64,000 nucleotides of DNA from Odontesthes bonariensis (GCF_027942865.1 NC_134526.1:19263784-19327783); one strand, 5' to 3'; numbered from the stretch's first letter, positions 22,154-32,948 are shown. Notes: generated by a model from the letters alone, not told the origin. Translations and numbers: made by a program.

Positions 22154-22319
22154 GATCTAACACGCACACAGTAATAAACAGCTGTGTCCTCAGGCTGCAG
22201 ATTCTGTCCTGTTATTGTCACTGTTCCTGCAGACATGTCTCTGCTGTAGCTGAACTTATTCTTTAGAGCGTTATTTTGATGAAAGCTGCAACTGCGTCCT
22301 CCCCACTGATGAAAAATCC
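22154..22319 (-). pseudogene. V14: family C V pseudogene, 5'-truncated
   Basis: Retains the end of FR2 (RIFHQWGG), CDR2 and a clean FR3 ([20 protein letters not shown]) with a good RSS. At about 22320 it breaks into unrelated sequence, so FR1, CDR1, leader and promoter are missing. Confidence 0.9.
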
Positions 22320-22800
22320 TTAAAGAGGTGAGTATTCCTGAGTTTTCAAATACAAGAACATCATTTGAGAAAAACAATCCTTAGCTAAAAGAAGATGATG
22401 CAAAATAAGTTCATCAAAGTATGAGCTGTTGTTTTGTTTTATGTTTACTTGTCTTGAATAAAAACCAAAAGATTCCCATTAGACAGGAAAGCCAAAATCT
22501 GAAAGCATGAGAATCAATAAAAATAATAGTACAGAAATGAGGAGTAACCCTGAAACGCACACACTCTCCAGATAAAGAAGAAAACTGGATTTTCACTGGA
22601 CCCATTTACCAAAGCTCCACAATATTTGTCTAATTCGCACAAAGAGATGTAAACAGACATATTAACACAGAGAAACACACGATTCACCTCCTTATAAGGC
22701 AAATTGATGGTTGATTTCATATTTGATGATACTATATGAAATCAAATAGATGGTGGGCTGAAGTTCCTTTAAATCATTGATTTACATCCAAGAGACATAT
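22320..22800. other. No gene seen
   Basis: Unrelated insert or flank between truncated V14 and an orphan leader. Confidence 0.5.
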
Positions 22801-22808
22801 TTTCTCAC

Positions 22809-22857
22809 CTGCCCAGCAGATAGATAAAAACAGCAGAATTGTCAACTAGCGTATCAT
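22809..22857 (-). pseudogene. Orphan family A leader exon
   Basis: 49-bp leader-like exon with a GT donor (LTILLFLSICWAG), but its fourth codon is TAG. No family A V exon lies downstream; the nearest V fragment is the C-type V14. Confidence 0.8.
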
Positions 22858-22859
22858 GT

Positions 22860-23186
22860 TAAAATGCAAGATCCAAGATCCAGTTTGTTCATAAAACAAT
22901 TATCAATAAATAAATGAAAGACACAGAAGACATAAAACACATGGAGCAAACACAACCTCACAGGTGGAAAATACAAGCACAACACGTGCTGTGTTGAATG
23001 CCAGGGAAACTGATGTGTCTTTAAAGGTTTAGAAGATTTAAAGGTAGAGAAGAGGTCTGCCTCATATGAATCGGTAAACCATTCCACAGTTTTGTGGCTC
23101 CAACCGAGAAAGCCTGATGCCCCCTGAGCTTCAGCTTCGTTCCCGGAATGACCAAGAGCAGCTGATCTCAGAGTGCCCGAATTCAA
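22860..23186. repeat. Possible dispersed repeat
   Basis: GC-richer than its surroundings, and open on minus at 22854-23186, but without recognisable protein similarity. It resembles fish interspersed-repeat wording (AACCATTCCACAGTTTTGTG). Low certainty. Confidence 0.35.
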
Positions 23187-23189
23187 GAA

Positions 23190-23223
23190 AAGCCGGCAGC
23201 CGCAGCAGAGCTACAGAGAACAT
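23190..23223 (-). pseudogene. Orphan family B leader remnant
   Basis: MFSVALL-type leader start at 23223 followed by a diverged end. The upstream flank matches the B leader flank (GTTGAAGGTGATC on plus). No V exon follows. Confidence 0.75.
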
Positions 23224-23534
23224 GTTGGTGTTGAAGGTGATCCGATGGGAGCTTCTCTTGATATCAGGTCTTGATATCAGATTTTCAAGAAGTTAGATTT
23301 GTATACAAGACATGGACCGAAGGATTTAAAAAAGGAATGAATTGTTTTGTCAAAAAAAAATCAAGCAAAGATCGTTTCTTTCCACAGACTGCTGCAACTA
23401 CGTATGAATGAACACAAATACCTCTTTTTTGACAGGTTAATTAGATCATGTTAATCTGAATGTGCTGAGAATACTCAGTATTTTGTGAATTTAAAAAAGC
23501 TTGAAAGCAAATGTTGACATGATTTGACACGTTA

Positions 23535-23573
23535 GGTTTTTGTACAGTGTTTCCTCTCTTCTTCGTCACTGTC
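23535..23573 (-). other. RSS of V-less cassette
   Basis: Consensus nonamer ACAAAAACC at 23535-23543, 23-bp spacer, heptamer GACAGTG at 23567-23573. The first heptamer base, normally the critical C, is changed. Confidence 0.8.
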
Positions 23574-23783
23574 TCAGTAGTACAGTCACACTGATCTAAT
23601 GTCAATTTGCTTGTCCACAAAATCCCTTACCAGTCAAGGCGTAAATTAGAAACAGGAAAACGGCTAAATAAACAGGTCTGATCATTTTAAGTCTTTAATC
23701 TACTGGCAGCTTGAATGTCAGATTGAGTCTTCAACCTCTGCTCTGTAACAGATGAGAAGATATTAAAGAGGTCAGTTTTGCAT
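23574..23783 (-). pseudogene. V-less cassette: octamer, leader exon, RSS
   Basis: An octamer ATGCAAAA (23776-23783) with GAGGAGGAGTCA precedes an open 55-bp leader exon (23631-23685, MIRPVYLAVFLFLIYALTG), the same length as A2 leaders, with a GTAAGG donor. Only 57 bp separate that exon from the RSS heptamer, so nearly the whole V exon is gone, leaving a scrap like GTACTACTG. Confidence 0.82.
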
Positions 23784-23789
23784 TGACTC

Positions 23790-24650
23790 CTCCTCCTCAA
23801 AGAAAAACACAGCACAATTCAAACATATCTGGAAGCTTTAACATGTACATCGCTGATTTGTGAAGTCTGTAAATGTATATTGAATCTATGCATTGACAAA
23901 TAATAAAATGACAACATGATCACTAAATGGGCTGCATTGAGTGATGAATCAAAATCTTACAGTTTTTGTTCACTTCACACTCCTCTAACAGCTTTTTTTT
24001 AGTTGCAGGAGAAAACTGTTTCAGTTAAACTCACTGAACATAAACAGCTGAGCACAGTTAGCTGTTGCTCTGTGACAATAATACACAGCAAACACTGTTT
24101 AAGCCAAATAACTGCACAACATAACCAACTCTGTACTGAGTGTTGAAAACAATTTATTTGGTGTTTACAGGATGTGTTTGTGTCTTTTTACATTCAGCAT
24201 AACTGTCTAGCAAAATCCATATGCAGTTTTTTAGGAAATTTAAGTGATACCAACAAAACTAGGGACACTCAGCGTACAAACTATAGGGAGCTTATCAGTG
24301 ACATCCTGAAACTCGAGCAATAACCACAGCCTGACAAATAGGCCAAATGTAATTGTTAAAAACAAGAGATGTCTATATTAAAACTATCTTCTAAATAATA
24401 ATAATAAAAATCACCAGAGTGTAGAGTTAAATGGAGGTGTAGTTGCACTGGTTGTATTTGAACTTTCATGTATTTTGAACTCATTCACACTTATTTAACT
24501 GCATTTGCCTTTTTTAAACAAATGCAGCCCTTAAGGGTTTAAGCAAATGATGTGGTCACCCATATGTGTCTCATACAGTTGGGGTTGCTGTTACACAAAA
24601 TTTCAAATCTATGAAAAAAAAAGGAGCTACAGTTGTGGACCAAAAGTTTT
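23790..24650. other. No gene, one tiny V scrap
   Basis: A scrap at about 24070-24100 resembles a V 3' end (TGCTGTGTATTATTGTCACA on minus). 24260-24620 is similar to 33450-33880, showing that the two flanks share ancestry. Confidence 0.5.
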
Positions 24651-24656
24651 TTTTGG

Positions 24657-24695
24657 GGCATTTGTGCAGATCTGGTTGTTGTTTTTGTCACTGCT
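24657..24695 (-). other. Orphan family C RSS remnant
   Basis: Nonamer-like ACAAATGCC at 24657-24665, 23-bp spacer resembling that of family C, heptamer AGCAGTG at 24689-24695. No V exon is attached. The paralogous place at 33926 carries V19. Confidence 0.6.
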
Positions 24696-24846
24696 GAACC
24701 ATCTCTACCATCACACACCACACATTTTAGTGTGATATTTTTCTCACATCTGCTTTCATGGGCTCATTACACACTGCTCAGTGTGCTTCATCCAGCTCTT
24801 AGTCTACACTGCCACCATGAGGTCAATGCAAAAACTTTTTCTGTGG

Positions 24847-25048
24847 GGTTTTTGTGAAGCCTCTCCACCTGCTTTGAACACAGTGTGCTTTGCGCAGTAA
24901 TACACGGCAGAGTCCTCTGGTCTTAAGTTGGGCAGCCTCAGATACACCATGCTGTTGCTGTTATCTCTGGTGATTTCTATTCGACTCTGCATACTGCTGG
25001 AATAGTCTGTTCTACTTGCATACACGCCCCATCCATTCCAGTGCTTTA
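24847..25048 (-). pseudogene. Family D V pseudogene, 5'-truncated
   Basis: RSS: nonamer ACAAAAACC 24847-24855, 23-bp spacer, heptamer CACTGTG 24879-24885 (centre base differs from CACAGTG). The body 24886-25048 has an open FR3 ([31 protein letters not shown]) and CDR2, then ends in FR2. No FR1 or leader. Confidence 0.85.
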
Positions 25049-25059
25049 CTCAAATGTTT

Positions 25060-25680
25060 TTGTTTTTTCTATCGTGGGATTAATTAATCATTCATTATTA
25101 TAGAATACAAAATGTATACATCTGCACACTAATAATCCAACTGGTTCTCCTGAAACACAGAACTAAGAACAGTCTGTTGCTGAAAAAGTATTATTTATTC
25201 ATGTTATTTTATTAATTTGTGAAGGTCTTTACTGGTTTTTAGTTGACCAAATACACAGTAACATGGTACATCAGTCTGGACTGTTTTGAATAATTTTACT
25301 TCAACAGAAATATTCCATACACATATTGCTTTTTAAATTACACAAGTAAACTAAAGAAGTTGAGCCTCTATGCTTAATTATTTTTGCTCATGAACATTTT
25401 AAATCAAAGAACTGAGTTGCAATCATGTCGTTGAAAACACTCGAGTCAAATCCATTTACTCTTTTAAAATTTAAATGATCATTTTCATTCCTAAATAACA
25501 ATTGTATTCCAAAGTATCACAGATGAACATTCTAAACTTAATGTCATCAAAATGAATAACATTTAGTTGTTTTCTAAAATAAGCAAAAACAAAACATTCT
25601 CATGAACTGACGATGAAAAATAAAGATTCACATGATGTCTAACTTTAAAGACCTGATCTGTTTGACGTGCAACACTGAAA
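25060..25680. other. No gene seen
   Basis: AT-rich. A possible V scrap at about 25215-25275 (ATACACAGTAACATGG on plus) is too weak to call. Confidence 0.5.
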
Positions 25681-25686
25681 TGTACA

Positions 25687-25687
25687 G

Positions 25688-25767
<80 letters not shown>
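25687..25767. repeat. (TA)n microsatellite
   Basis: About 80 bp of nearly pure TA repeats, 75 bp beyond the V15 signal. Confidence 0.97.
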
Positions 25768-25772
<5 letters not shown>

Positions 25773-25842
25773 AAATCATGAATTGGAAATCATACTCTGG
25801 AGTGGTGGTTTCATGCAAGTTCACTTGTTCAGGCATTAAGGG

Positions 25843-25881
25843 GGTTTTTGTTCAGGTCTGCTGATGCTTTGTGTTACTGTG
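25843..25881 (-). other. V15 RSS with CACAGTA heptamer
   Basis: Heptamer CACAGTA at 25875-25881, 23-bp spacer, nonamer ACAAAAACC at 25843-25851. Confidence 0.9.
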
Positions 25882-26316
25882 TCGCTCTCTGGCACAGTAA
25901 TACACAGCAGTGTCTTCAGGCTGCATATTCTGCCCGTTGAGAGTCACTCTTTGACTAGATTGATCTTGATGAATGTTGAACTTGTTCTTCAGTGAATCCT
26001 TGTAATATGTGCCATATCCGATATGTGCACTACAAATCCACTCCAGTCCTTTGCCTGCAGGCTGTCTGATCCAGTGAGTTCGGTAGGCGCTGAGAGAATA
26101 AGAGACCTGACAGGTGATGGTCAGACGTTGGCCTGGCTGTACAGTCACAGAGGCTGGTTGAATCAGCTGTTCACACTTCACACCTGTGGAGGAAAATATT
26201 GAATCTGTATTAACAGTGAACAGCCAGTGTGGTGTGATCATACTGTCAGTGTCTCTGCCTCAGTGAGACTCACAGCATCCAGCAGCCAGCAGCAGCAGCA
26301 GAGCTACAGAGAACAT
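25882..26316 (-). CDS. V15: IGHV segment, family B, apparently functional
   Basis: Leader exon 26274-26316 (MFSVALLLLLAAGCC), intron 90 bp, V exon 25882-26183. Open through [42 protein letters not shown]2 SAHIGYGTYY and a distinctive FR3 (NKFNIHQDQSSQRVTL), to YYCARER. An extra cysteine at the FR2/CDR2 border (EWICSAH) replaces the usual glycine. Confidence 0.92.
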
Positions 26317-26409
26317 GTTGGCGTTGAAGGTGATCTGATGGGAGCTTCCCTTCTTCTGCTGTAACTGAACATGACATTGAGTCTTTATAGGGGTCTGTCA
26401 GGAAGTTCG

Positions 26410-26417
26410 CTTTGCAT
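26410..26417 (-). promoter_or_regulatory. V15 octamer-like ATGCAAAG
   Basis: ATGCAAAG on minus, with a CTATAAAGACTC TATA-like element between it and the leader. Confidence 0.78.
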
Positions 26418-26469
26418 ATCGGATACAGACAATTATGATGGATTGTTATAAAAACAATTATGGACTGCT

Positions 26470-26575
26470 GTGTCACACTGACTTGATATCAATTTGTTTG
26501 TCAAGAAAACTCTCTCTCTCCAATAAGAAATTACGCTATTACGATATTACAGATATCAGTTTTGCATTGACTCCT
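26470..26575 (-). pseudogene. V relic: intron and promoter remnant
   Basis: Similar to 23590-23785 (intron and octamer side of the V-less cassette). An orphan octamer ATGCAAAA lies at 26560-26567. No leader frame remains. Repeated at about 28680-28790. Confidence 0.55.
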
Positions 26576-27054
26576 CATCCAACATAAGCACACAATTCCA
26601 ACATTTCTGGAAATTTTAATTTGTTCATCACTTCTCTGTGATTTGAATCTATAGATGTATAATGAGCATATGATGCAATCAAAGAGTGTAAGTTCAAACG
26701 GGATATTTGGGGTGATAAGTCATCATTTAATTTGACTTTATGCTGTCTGTTCGCTCACAGTAGCATCAAAACTTGGATTTGAGATGCAGAAGACATTTGT
26801 TTCAGTTCAGCTTTATAAAGCGAGAGAGAACACCAACAGATCATCACAGTGTGCGCTGAAAAAGGGACACTTTGCCAAATGTTGCCTAAAATAGTAACAA
26901 ATATAGTGTATGGTGAATCGTGTGATTTATTTTTTCTGTTCAATATAATTATTCCATGCAATTTATTGATTTTCTATCTATGTATTAAACTGTTAATGGT
27001 CTGTTTCCCTGTTGAATACGGCTCTGTAATAAGCGTTCATTCTCTGTGACATCT

Positions 27055-27330
27055 TTGTTCAGGTCCACCGATGGTTTGTGTTATTGAGGGATTCCGGCAC
27101 AGTAATACACAGGCTGCTTATTCTGTCCAGAGTCACAGTGTTCCTGGAGGAGTCTAAGATAATGTAAACTGGTCTGTTAGTGAATCTTTGGGGTATGAAG
27201 ATCTGATCTAATTCACGGCAACCCACTCTAGTCCTTTTCCTTCAGACTGTCTGATCCAAGCTGTGTGGTAGCTGGTGACCGAATAAGAGAACTGCCAAGT
27301 GATGATCAGATGCTGTTCACAACTTTATAC
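27055..27330 (-). pseudogene. Family B V relic
   Basis: Recognisable FR3, FR2 (WIRQSEGKGLEW-like) and CDR1 with several deletions. RSS heptamer position reads CAATA, decayed. FR1 stops at KCEQ-like coding. Repeated at 29270. Confidence 0.8.
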
Positions 27331-27334
27331 CAAT

Positions 27335-28010
27335 GTATTACAGATGGAATTACTGTAAACTATTGTAATATGTCAGTATTTTCAACTTAATATCATCAAA
27401 AATCTTTTTTTTTTTCTATTATGAGCAAATTTCTACTTGAAGACACTTTCTCATAAGATGTCATGAATTCACTAACAATCAGAAATACTGATCCCCATGA
27501 TGTCTAACTTTAAAAAAGATAATCAGTTTCATGCAAGAAAAATCGAATGAAAGTGTGTTCAGCATGTGGGGAGTTTTTGTTGTCAGAAGACATCTTTGTT
27601 TGTCACTGACTCTTACTCACAGTAGATTTTTCATATGAACATGACAAGTTTTCAGACAAATATGTGACATGATTTATTGAATTAAAATCATGCTTTATGT
27701 TTTAATAATGCTTGTGTTTCAGGATGTTTGCAGTATGCAGGCATGTCCTTAGTTTGTTTGTCCTCAGCTCACTCACAACTTCTTCTTGGTAAACAAAAAA
27801 ATAATCACGTTGAAACAAAACAACAGGTGTAAATTAGACTCTTATCACAAATAATAAAAAAGTAAGTTTCAGCTTTAAAATTTTTACGAATGTGCCTCAT
27901 TTATCATTTTATTTTTTTACTATATTGATCAAACATATTGATTAAGTATTCATGTTTTCATCTCTGCAATATGAACAAAATGAACAGAGCACAAAATCAT
28001 TAGTGGTCAG
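27335..28010. other. No gene seen (duplicated spacer)
   Basis: AT-rich, repeated at about 29545-30222. Confidence 0.6.
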
Positions 28011-28059
28011 AGGGCTCCTCCTCTGGTGGTTTCATGTCACAAGTTCTCAGCCTCTGAGA

Positions 28060-28098
28060 GGTTTTTGTTCAGGTCTGCTGATGCTTTGTGTTACTGTG
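28060..28098 (-). other. V16 RSS with CACAGTA heptamer
   Basis: Heptamer CACAGTA at 28092-28098, 23-bp spacer, nonamer ACAAAAACC at 28060-28068. Confidence 0.9.
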
Positions 28099-28534
28099 AC
28101 TCTCTCGCACAGTAATACACAGCAGTGTCCTCAGGCTGCACATTCTGTCCATTTAGAGTCAACGTTTTGCTGGAAGAATCTAAGTCAACACTGAATTTGT
28201 TCTTCAGTGAAACTGACATTTGTGAGACTGAATCTCCAGTATATTTTCCACCGATCCACTCCAGTCCTTTTCCTGCAGGCTGTCTGATCCAGTGTGTTCG
28301 GTAGGTGCTCATCGCAAAAGAGACCTGACAGGTGATGGTCAGACGTTGGCCTGGCTGTACAGTCACAGAGGCTGGTTGAGTCAGCTGTTCACACTTCACA
28401 CCTGTGGAGGAAAATATTGAATCCATATTAACAGTGAACAGTCAGCATGGTGTGATCATACTGTCAGTGTCTCTGCCTCAGTGAGACTCACAGCATCCAG
28501 CAGCCAGCAGCAGCAGCAGAGCTACAGAGAACAT
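28099..28534 (-). CDS. V16: IGHV segment, family B, apparently functional
   Basis: Leader exon 28492-28534, intron 90 bp, V exon 28099-28401. Open through KCEQLTQPASVTVQPGQ, CDR1 [26 protein letters not shown]2 GKYTGDSVSQMSV and YYCARESQ. Near-identical to V17 apart from CDR1 and CDR2 residues (STYRTH/SSYRTH, SQMSV/SYISV), a pattern that hints at selection or conversion focused on CDRs. Confidence 0.93.
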
Positions 28535-28626
28535 GTTGGTGCTGAAGGTGATCTGATGGGAGCTTCTCTTCTTCTGCTATAACTGGAAGCCTGACATATC
28601 TTTATAGCAGTATGTCAGGAAGTTCA

Positions 28627-28634
28627 CTTTGCAT
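28627..28634 (-). promoter_or_regulatory. V16 octamer-like ATGCAAAG
   Basis: ATGCAAAG on minus. Confidence 0.78.
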
Positions 28635-29267
28635 ATCGGATACAGACAGGTTATAAAAACAATTATGGACTGCTGTGTCACACTGACTTGATATCAATTT
28701 GTTTGTCAAGAAAACTCTCTCTCTCCAATAAGAACTTACGCTATTGCGGTATTACAGATATCAGTTTTGCATTGACTCCTCATCCAACATATGCACACAA
28801 TTCCAACATTTCTGGAAATTTTAATTTGTTTATCACTTCTCTGTGATTTGAATCTACAGATGTATAATGAGCATATGATGCAATCAAAGAGTGTAAGTTC
28901 AAACGGGATATTTGGGGTGATAAGTCATCATTTAATTTGACTTTATGCTGTCTGTTCGCTCAGAGTAGCATCAAAACTTGGATTTGAGATGCAGAAGACA
29001 TTTGTTTCAGTTCAGCTTTATAAAGCGAAAGAGAACACCAACAGATCATCACAGTGTGCGCTGAAAAAGGAACATTGCCAAATGTTGCCTAAAATAGTAA
29101 CAAATATAGTGTATGGTGAATGGTGTGATTTATTTTTTTTCTGTTCAATATAATTATTCCATGCAATTTATTGATTTTCTATCTATGTATTAAACTGTTA
29201 ATGGTCTGTTTCCCTGTTGAATACGGCTCTGTAATAAGCGTTCATTCTCTGTGACATCTTTGTTCAG

Positions 29268-29535
29268 GTCCACCGATGGTTTGTGTTATTGAGGGATTCC
29301 GGCACAGTAATACACAGGCTGCTTATTCTGTCCAGAGTCACAGTGTTCCTGGAGGAGTCTAAGATAATGTGAACTGGTCTGTCAGTGAATCTTTGGGGTA
29401 TGAAGATCTGATCTAACTCACGGCAACCCACTCTAGTCCTTTTCCTTCAGACTGTCTGATCCAAGCTGTGTGGTAGCTGGTGACCGAATAAGAGACCTGC
29501 CAAGTGATGATCAGATGCTGTTCACAACTTTATAC
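29268..29535 (-). pseudogene. Family B V relic (duplicate)
   Basis: Copy of the relic at 27055-27330 with the same deletions, so it was already dead when duplicated. Confidence 0.8.
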
Positions 29536-29544
29536 CAATGTATT

Positions 29545-30222
29545 ACAGATGGAATTACTGTAAACTATTGTAATATGTCAGTATTTTCAACTTAATATCA
29601 TCAAAAATCTTTTTTTTTTTCTATTATGAGCAAATTTCTACTTGAAGACACTTTCTCATAATCAGAAGATGTCATGAATTCACTAACAATCAGAAATACT
29701 GATCCCCATGATGTCTAACTTTAAAAAAGATAATCAGTTTCATGCAAGAAAAATCTAATGAAAGTGTGTTCAGCATGTGGGGAGTTTTTGTAGTCAGAAG
29801 ACATCTTTGTTTGTCACTGACTCTTACTCACAGTAGATTTTTCATATGAACATGACAAGTTTTCAGACAAATATGTGACATGATTTATTGAATTAAAATC
29901 ATGCTTTATGTTTTAATAAGGCTTGTGTTTCAGGATGTTTGCAGTATGCAGGCATGTCCTTAGTTTGTTTGTCCTCAGCTCACTCACAACTTCTTCTTGG
30001 TAAACAAAAAAATAATCACGTTGAAACAAAACAACAGGTGTAAATTAGACTCTTATCACAAATAATAAAAAAGTAAGTTTCAGCTTTAAAATTTTTAAAA
30101 ATGTGCCTCATTTATCAATTCATCTTTTTTACTATATTGATCAAACATATTGATTAAGTATTCATGTTTTCATCTCTGCAATATGAACAAAATGAACAGT
30201 GCACAAAATCATTAGTGGTCAG
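29545..30222. other. No gene seen (duplicated spacer)
   Basis: Counterpart of 27335-28010. Confidence 0.6.
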
Positions 30223-30271
30223 AGGGCTCCTCCTCTGGTGGTTTCATGTCACAAGTTCTCAGCCTCTGAAG

Positions 30272-30310
30272 GGTTTTTGTTCAGGTCTGCTGATGCTTTG
30301 TGTTACTGTG
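30272..30310 (-). other. V17 RSS with CACAGTA heptamer
   Basis: Heptamer CACAGTA at 30304-30310, 23-bp spacer, nonamer ACAAAAACC at 30272-30280. Confidence 0.9.
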
Positions 30311-30746
30311 ACTCTCTCGCACAGTAATACACAGCAGTGTCCTCAGGCTGCACATTCTGTCCATTTAGAGTCAACGTTTTGCTGGAAGAATCTAAGTCAA
30401 CACTGAATTTGTTCTTCAGTGAAACTGATATATATGAGACTGAATCTCCAGTATATTTTCCACCGATCCACTCCAGTCCTTTCCCTGCAGGCTGTCTGAT
30501 CCAGTGTGTTCGGTAGCTGCTCATCGCATAAGAGACCTGACAGGTGATGGTCAGACGTTGGCCTGGCTGTACAGTCACAGAGGCTGGTTGAGTCAGCTGT
30601 TCACACTTCACACCTGTGGAGGAAAACATTAAATCCATATTAACAGTGAACAGTCAGTGTGGTGTGATCATACTGTCAGTGTCTCTGCCTCAGTGAGACT
30701 CACAGCATCCAGCAGCCAGCAGCAGCAGCAGAGCTACAGAGAACAT
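30311..30746 (-). CDS. V17: IGHV segment, family B, apparently functional
   Basis: Leader exon 30704-30746 (MFSVALLLLLAAGCC), intron 90 bp, V exon 30311-30613. Open through YAMSSYRTH, GKYTGDSVSYISV, SSKTLTLNGQNVQPED and YYCARESQ. Duplicate of V16. Confidence 0.93.
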
Positions 30747-30839
30747 GATGGTGCTGAAGGTGATCTGATGGGAGCTTCTCTTCTTCTGCTGGAACTGAGC
30801 ATGACATTGAGTCTTTATAGGGGTCTGTCAGGAAGTTTA

Positions 30840-30847
30840 CTTTGCAT
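30840..30847 (-). promoter_or_regulatory. V17 octamer-like ATGCAAAG
   Basis: ATGCAAAG on minus. Confidence 0.78.
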
Positions 30848-31086
30848 ATCAGATACAGACAGGCCATAAAAAAACAGTGGACTTCTTTTACTTAAGCAAA
30901 ATAATCAGAATTTACAGCAAAGTAAGCATAAATTGGTAGCTTTACAGTCTGTTCAACTACATCGGGCAGAAAAAGAAGAAGACTGTTTCTCTCCATGGGT
31001 TGATGTCATAGAATAAGATCCATGAATGTGAAAAGCAAAATTAATTAAGACATTAACTTGACATGTCAGGTGTTTCTTCTTTTCTG

Positions 31087-31245
31087 TATCACTGTAAAGC
31101 GGCCTCTCACAGACTGAGGGTAGAACATGCTGCCACTGCTGACATAAGCAATCCTCTCCAGTCCTTTTCCCGCAGCCTGTCTGATCCAAACCTTAGCATA
31201 ATGACCACCGAACCCTGATAATGTGCAGGTCAGTTTTGGGGACGT
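31087..31245 (-). pseudogene. A2-like V relic
   Basis: Keeps the end of FR1 ([16 protein letters not shown]), FR2 ([12 protein letters not shown]), CDR2 and the start of FR3 (RGRFT), then stops. No YYC end, RSS, leader or FR1 start. FR2 has LER for LEW. Confidence 0.82.
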
Positions 31246-31249
31246 TTTT

Positions 31250-32380
31250 GTTGTCTTCATGCTTTTGGGTCTCTCTCAGTCGTATCATAACTTGGTTCAG
31301 AGGACAGGAGGACCCGAAATCTCAGCACAGTGAGCGACTTGTCTGGAAAATGACTAAATAGCAAAATGTTGCCCTAAAAAAAAACAATGGAACTCAAACT
31401 AATGCTTGAGAGTAATTTCAGATTATCATTGTCTGGACAAAAACATTCCTCCTAAGGATGTTCATTCATGAGTGGATGTGTGAGTGAACAGTTTCTTCAG
31501 ATCCATTTAAAATGTGATGATGTCTCTTCACAGCTTTTTGTTACTGCACACACAAGGACTTTTTTGGATGTGTCCGCTGACACTGTCTGCTGTCTTAAAC
31601 ACCTTCTATATTATGTTATAACTGGGAAATATTTACTGGAATTATTCACTAATATTGTAATAAAACCATGTTATTGGCAGGTGCAATAAGCAGGAAGTCA
31701 CAAACCACACCAACAGCTGTTCTCTCAGTGGTTTGCATTTGTCTCCATATTTACATCATTCTGTCTTTATATTATCTTACGCTATTTTACTGCCACCTGG
31801 AGGTCATTATAAAATTTTGATTTTAGAAATTTCATAATCTTTAAGACACAATCAATCACACAGCAAAGTCACCTGGCATTAATCGTCTTAGATATTCCAT
31901 GCAGATGCTGCAAAATTTGTTAGTTAGTTTGCATTCATCATAATGTCAATCCAGTTAATACCAGTCACATTTATTGTAAAGGTAGAATCACATGTGAGTA
32001 ACTGAAAGCCACTCCTGGCATTTTCATATTGTGGACTGAAAGGAATGGACCCCACTCCTGATTTAATTAGAGGAGGGAAAAGATAGAAAAAATGAGTGAT
32101 ACATGGAAATAGGATGAAAAAATACAAATATTTAATGATATATTTACAGCGGTGGTGTATAACCATTAGAATTAATGAAAAAACAAAAAAATAGAATCTA
32201 AAAAAAAATCACCTCTTACATTCAACTTTTATTGGTCTTATTTGCGTTTTACCTTTCTTATGTGATTAATTGTATTCTGTATTATTTCACCATGTAACTG
32301 ATTTTATTTCACATTCACACACTTTAATGGTTCTATGGTGAATGTTAATGGTCTGTTTGAATTTTTTAACAAGCATTCGG
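31250..32380. other. No gene seen
   Basis: About 1.1 kb. Scattered short open stretches without similarity. Nothing recognised. Confidence 0.55.
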
Positions 32381-32387
32381 CCTCTGA

Positions 32388-32426
32388 GGTTTTTGTTTAA
32401 GTGCACTGATGCTTTGTGTCACTGTG
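32388..32426 (-). other. V18 recombination signal, fully consensus
   Basis: Heptamer CACAGTG at 32420-32426, 23-bp spacer, nonamer ACAAAAACC at 32388-32396. The only non-relic family B signal here with a canonical last heptamer base. Confidence 0.93.
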
Positions 32427-32859
32427 ACTCTCTCGCACAGTAATACACAGCAGAGTCTTCAGGCTGCACATTCTGTCCATTTAGAGTCACTGTGTTGCTG
32501 GAAGAGTCTAAGTTGATACTGAACTTGTTCTTCAGTGAATCTTTGTAGTATGAAGCTCCAGTATTTCTCAACCCAATCCACTCCAGTCCTTTCCCTGCAG
32601 GCTGTCTGATCCAAGCTGTGTTGTAGCCCAGAGAATAAGAGACCTGACAGCTGATGGCCAGACGCTGGCCTGGCTGCACAGTCACAGAGGCTGGCTGTGT
32701 CAGCTGTTCACACTTCACACCTAGTAAAAACAAACAAACAAAAAAGATTGAAGGTGTATGTCACAAATTATAAAGTTAACAAAGAAATAATCAATGAAAA
32801 TGACAAAACAACTCACAGGATCCAGCCCAGAAAAGCAGCAGTAGAGTTAAAGCAAACAT
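32427..32859 (-). CDS. V18: IGHV segment, family B, apparently functional
   Basis: Leader exon 32817-32859 has a divergent signal (MFALTLLLLFWAGSC); intron 96 bp; V exon 32427-32720. Open through KCEQLTQPASVTVQPGQ, LAISCQVSYSLGYNTAW (CDR1 one residue shorter than in sisters), CDR2 LRNTGASYY and YYCARESQ. Perfect octamer. It lacks the ATG-flank sequence shared by the other B genes, so it is an older or separate B lineage. Confidence 0.93.
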
Positions 32860-32948
32860 GGTTTCTTTTGTTAAAAATGGCCTGACATGAGCTCCACTGA
32901 CAGTCTGCTATGAAGCTTTTATATCTGAGTTACAAAAAAAGTCTGTGA

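Larger units (their letters stand above)
26200..28425. repeat. 2.2-kb tandem duplication, copy 1
   Basis: Runs from the V15 leader side to the V16 V exon. Offset to copy 2 is about 2212 bp (27952 versus 30164). Includes a B relic and gene-free spacer. Confidence 0.9.
28430..30640. repeat. 2.2-kb tandem duplication, copy 2
   Basis: Sister of 26200-28425. A 17-18-bp deletion near 28650 (GACAATTATGATGG region lost) distinguishes it from copy 1. Confidence 0.9.

Noticed and set aside
25645-25836. Frame rich in Tyr-Ile repeats
   Set aside because: It is a translation of the (TA)n microsatellite.
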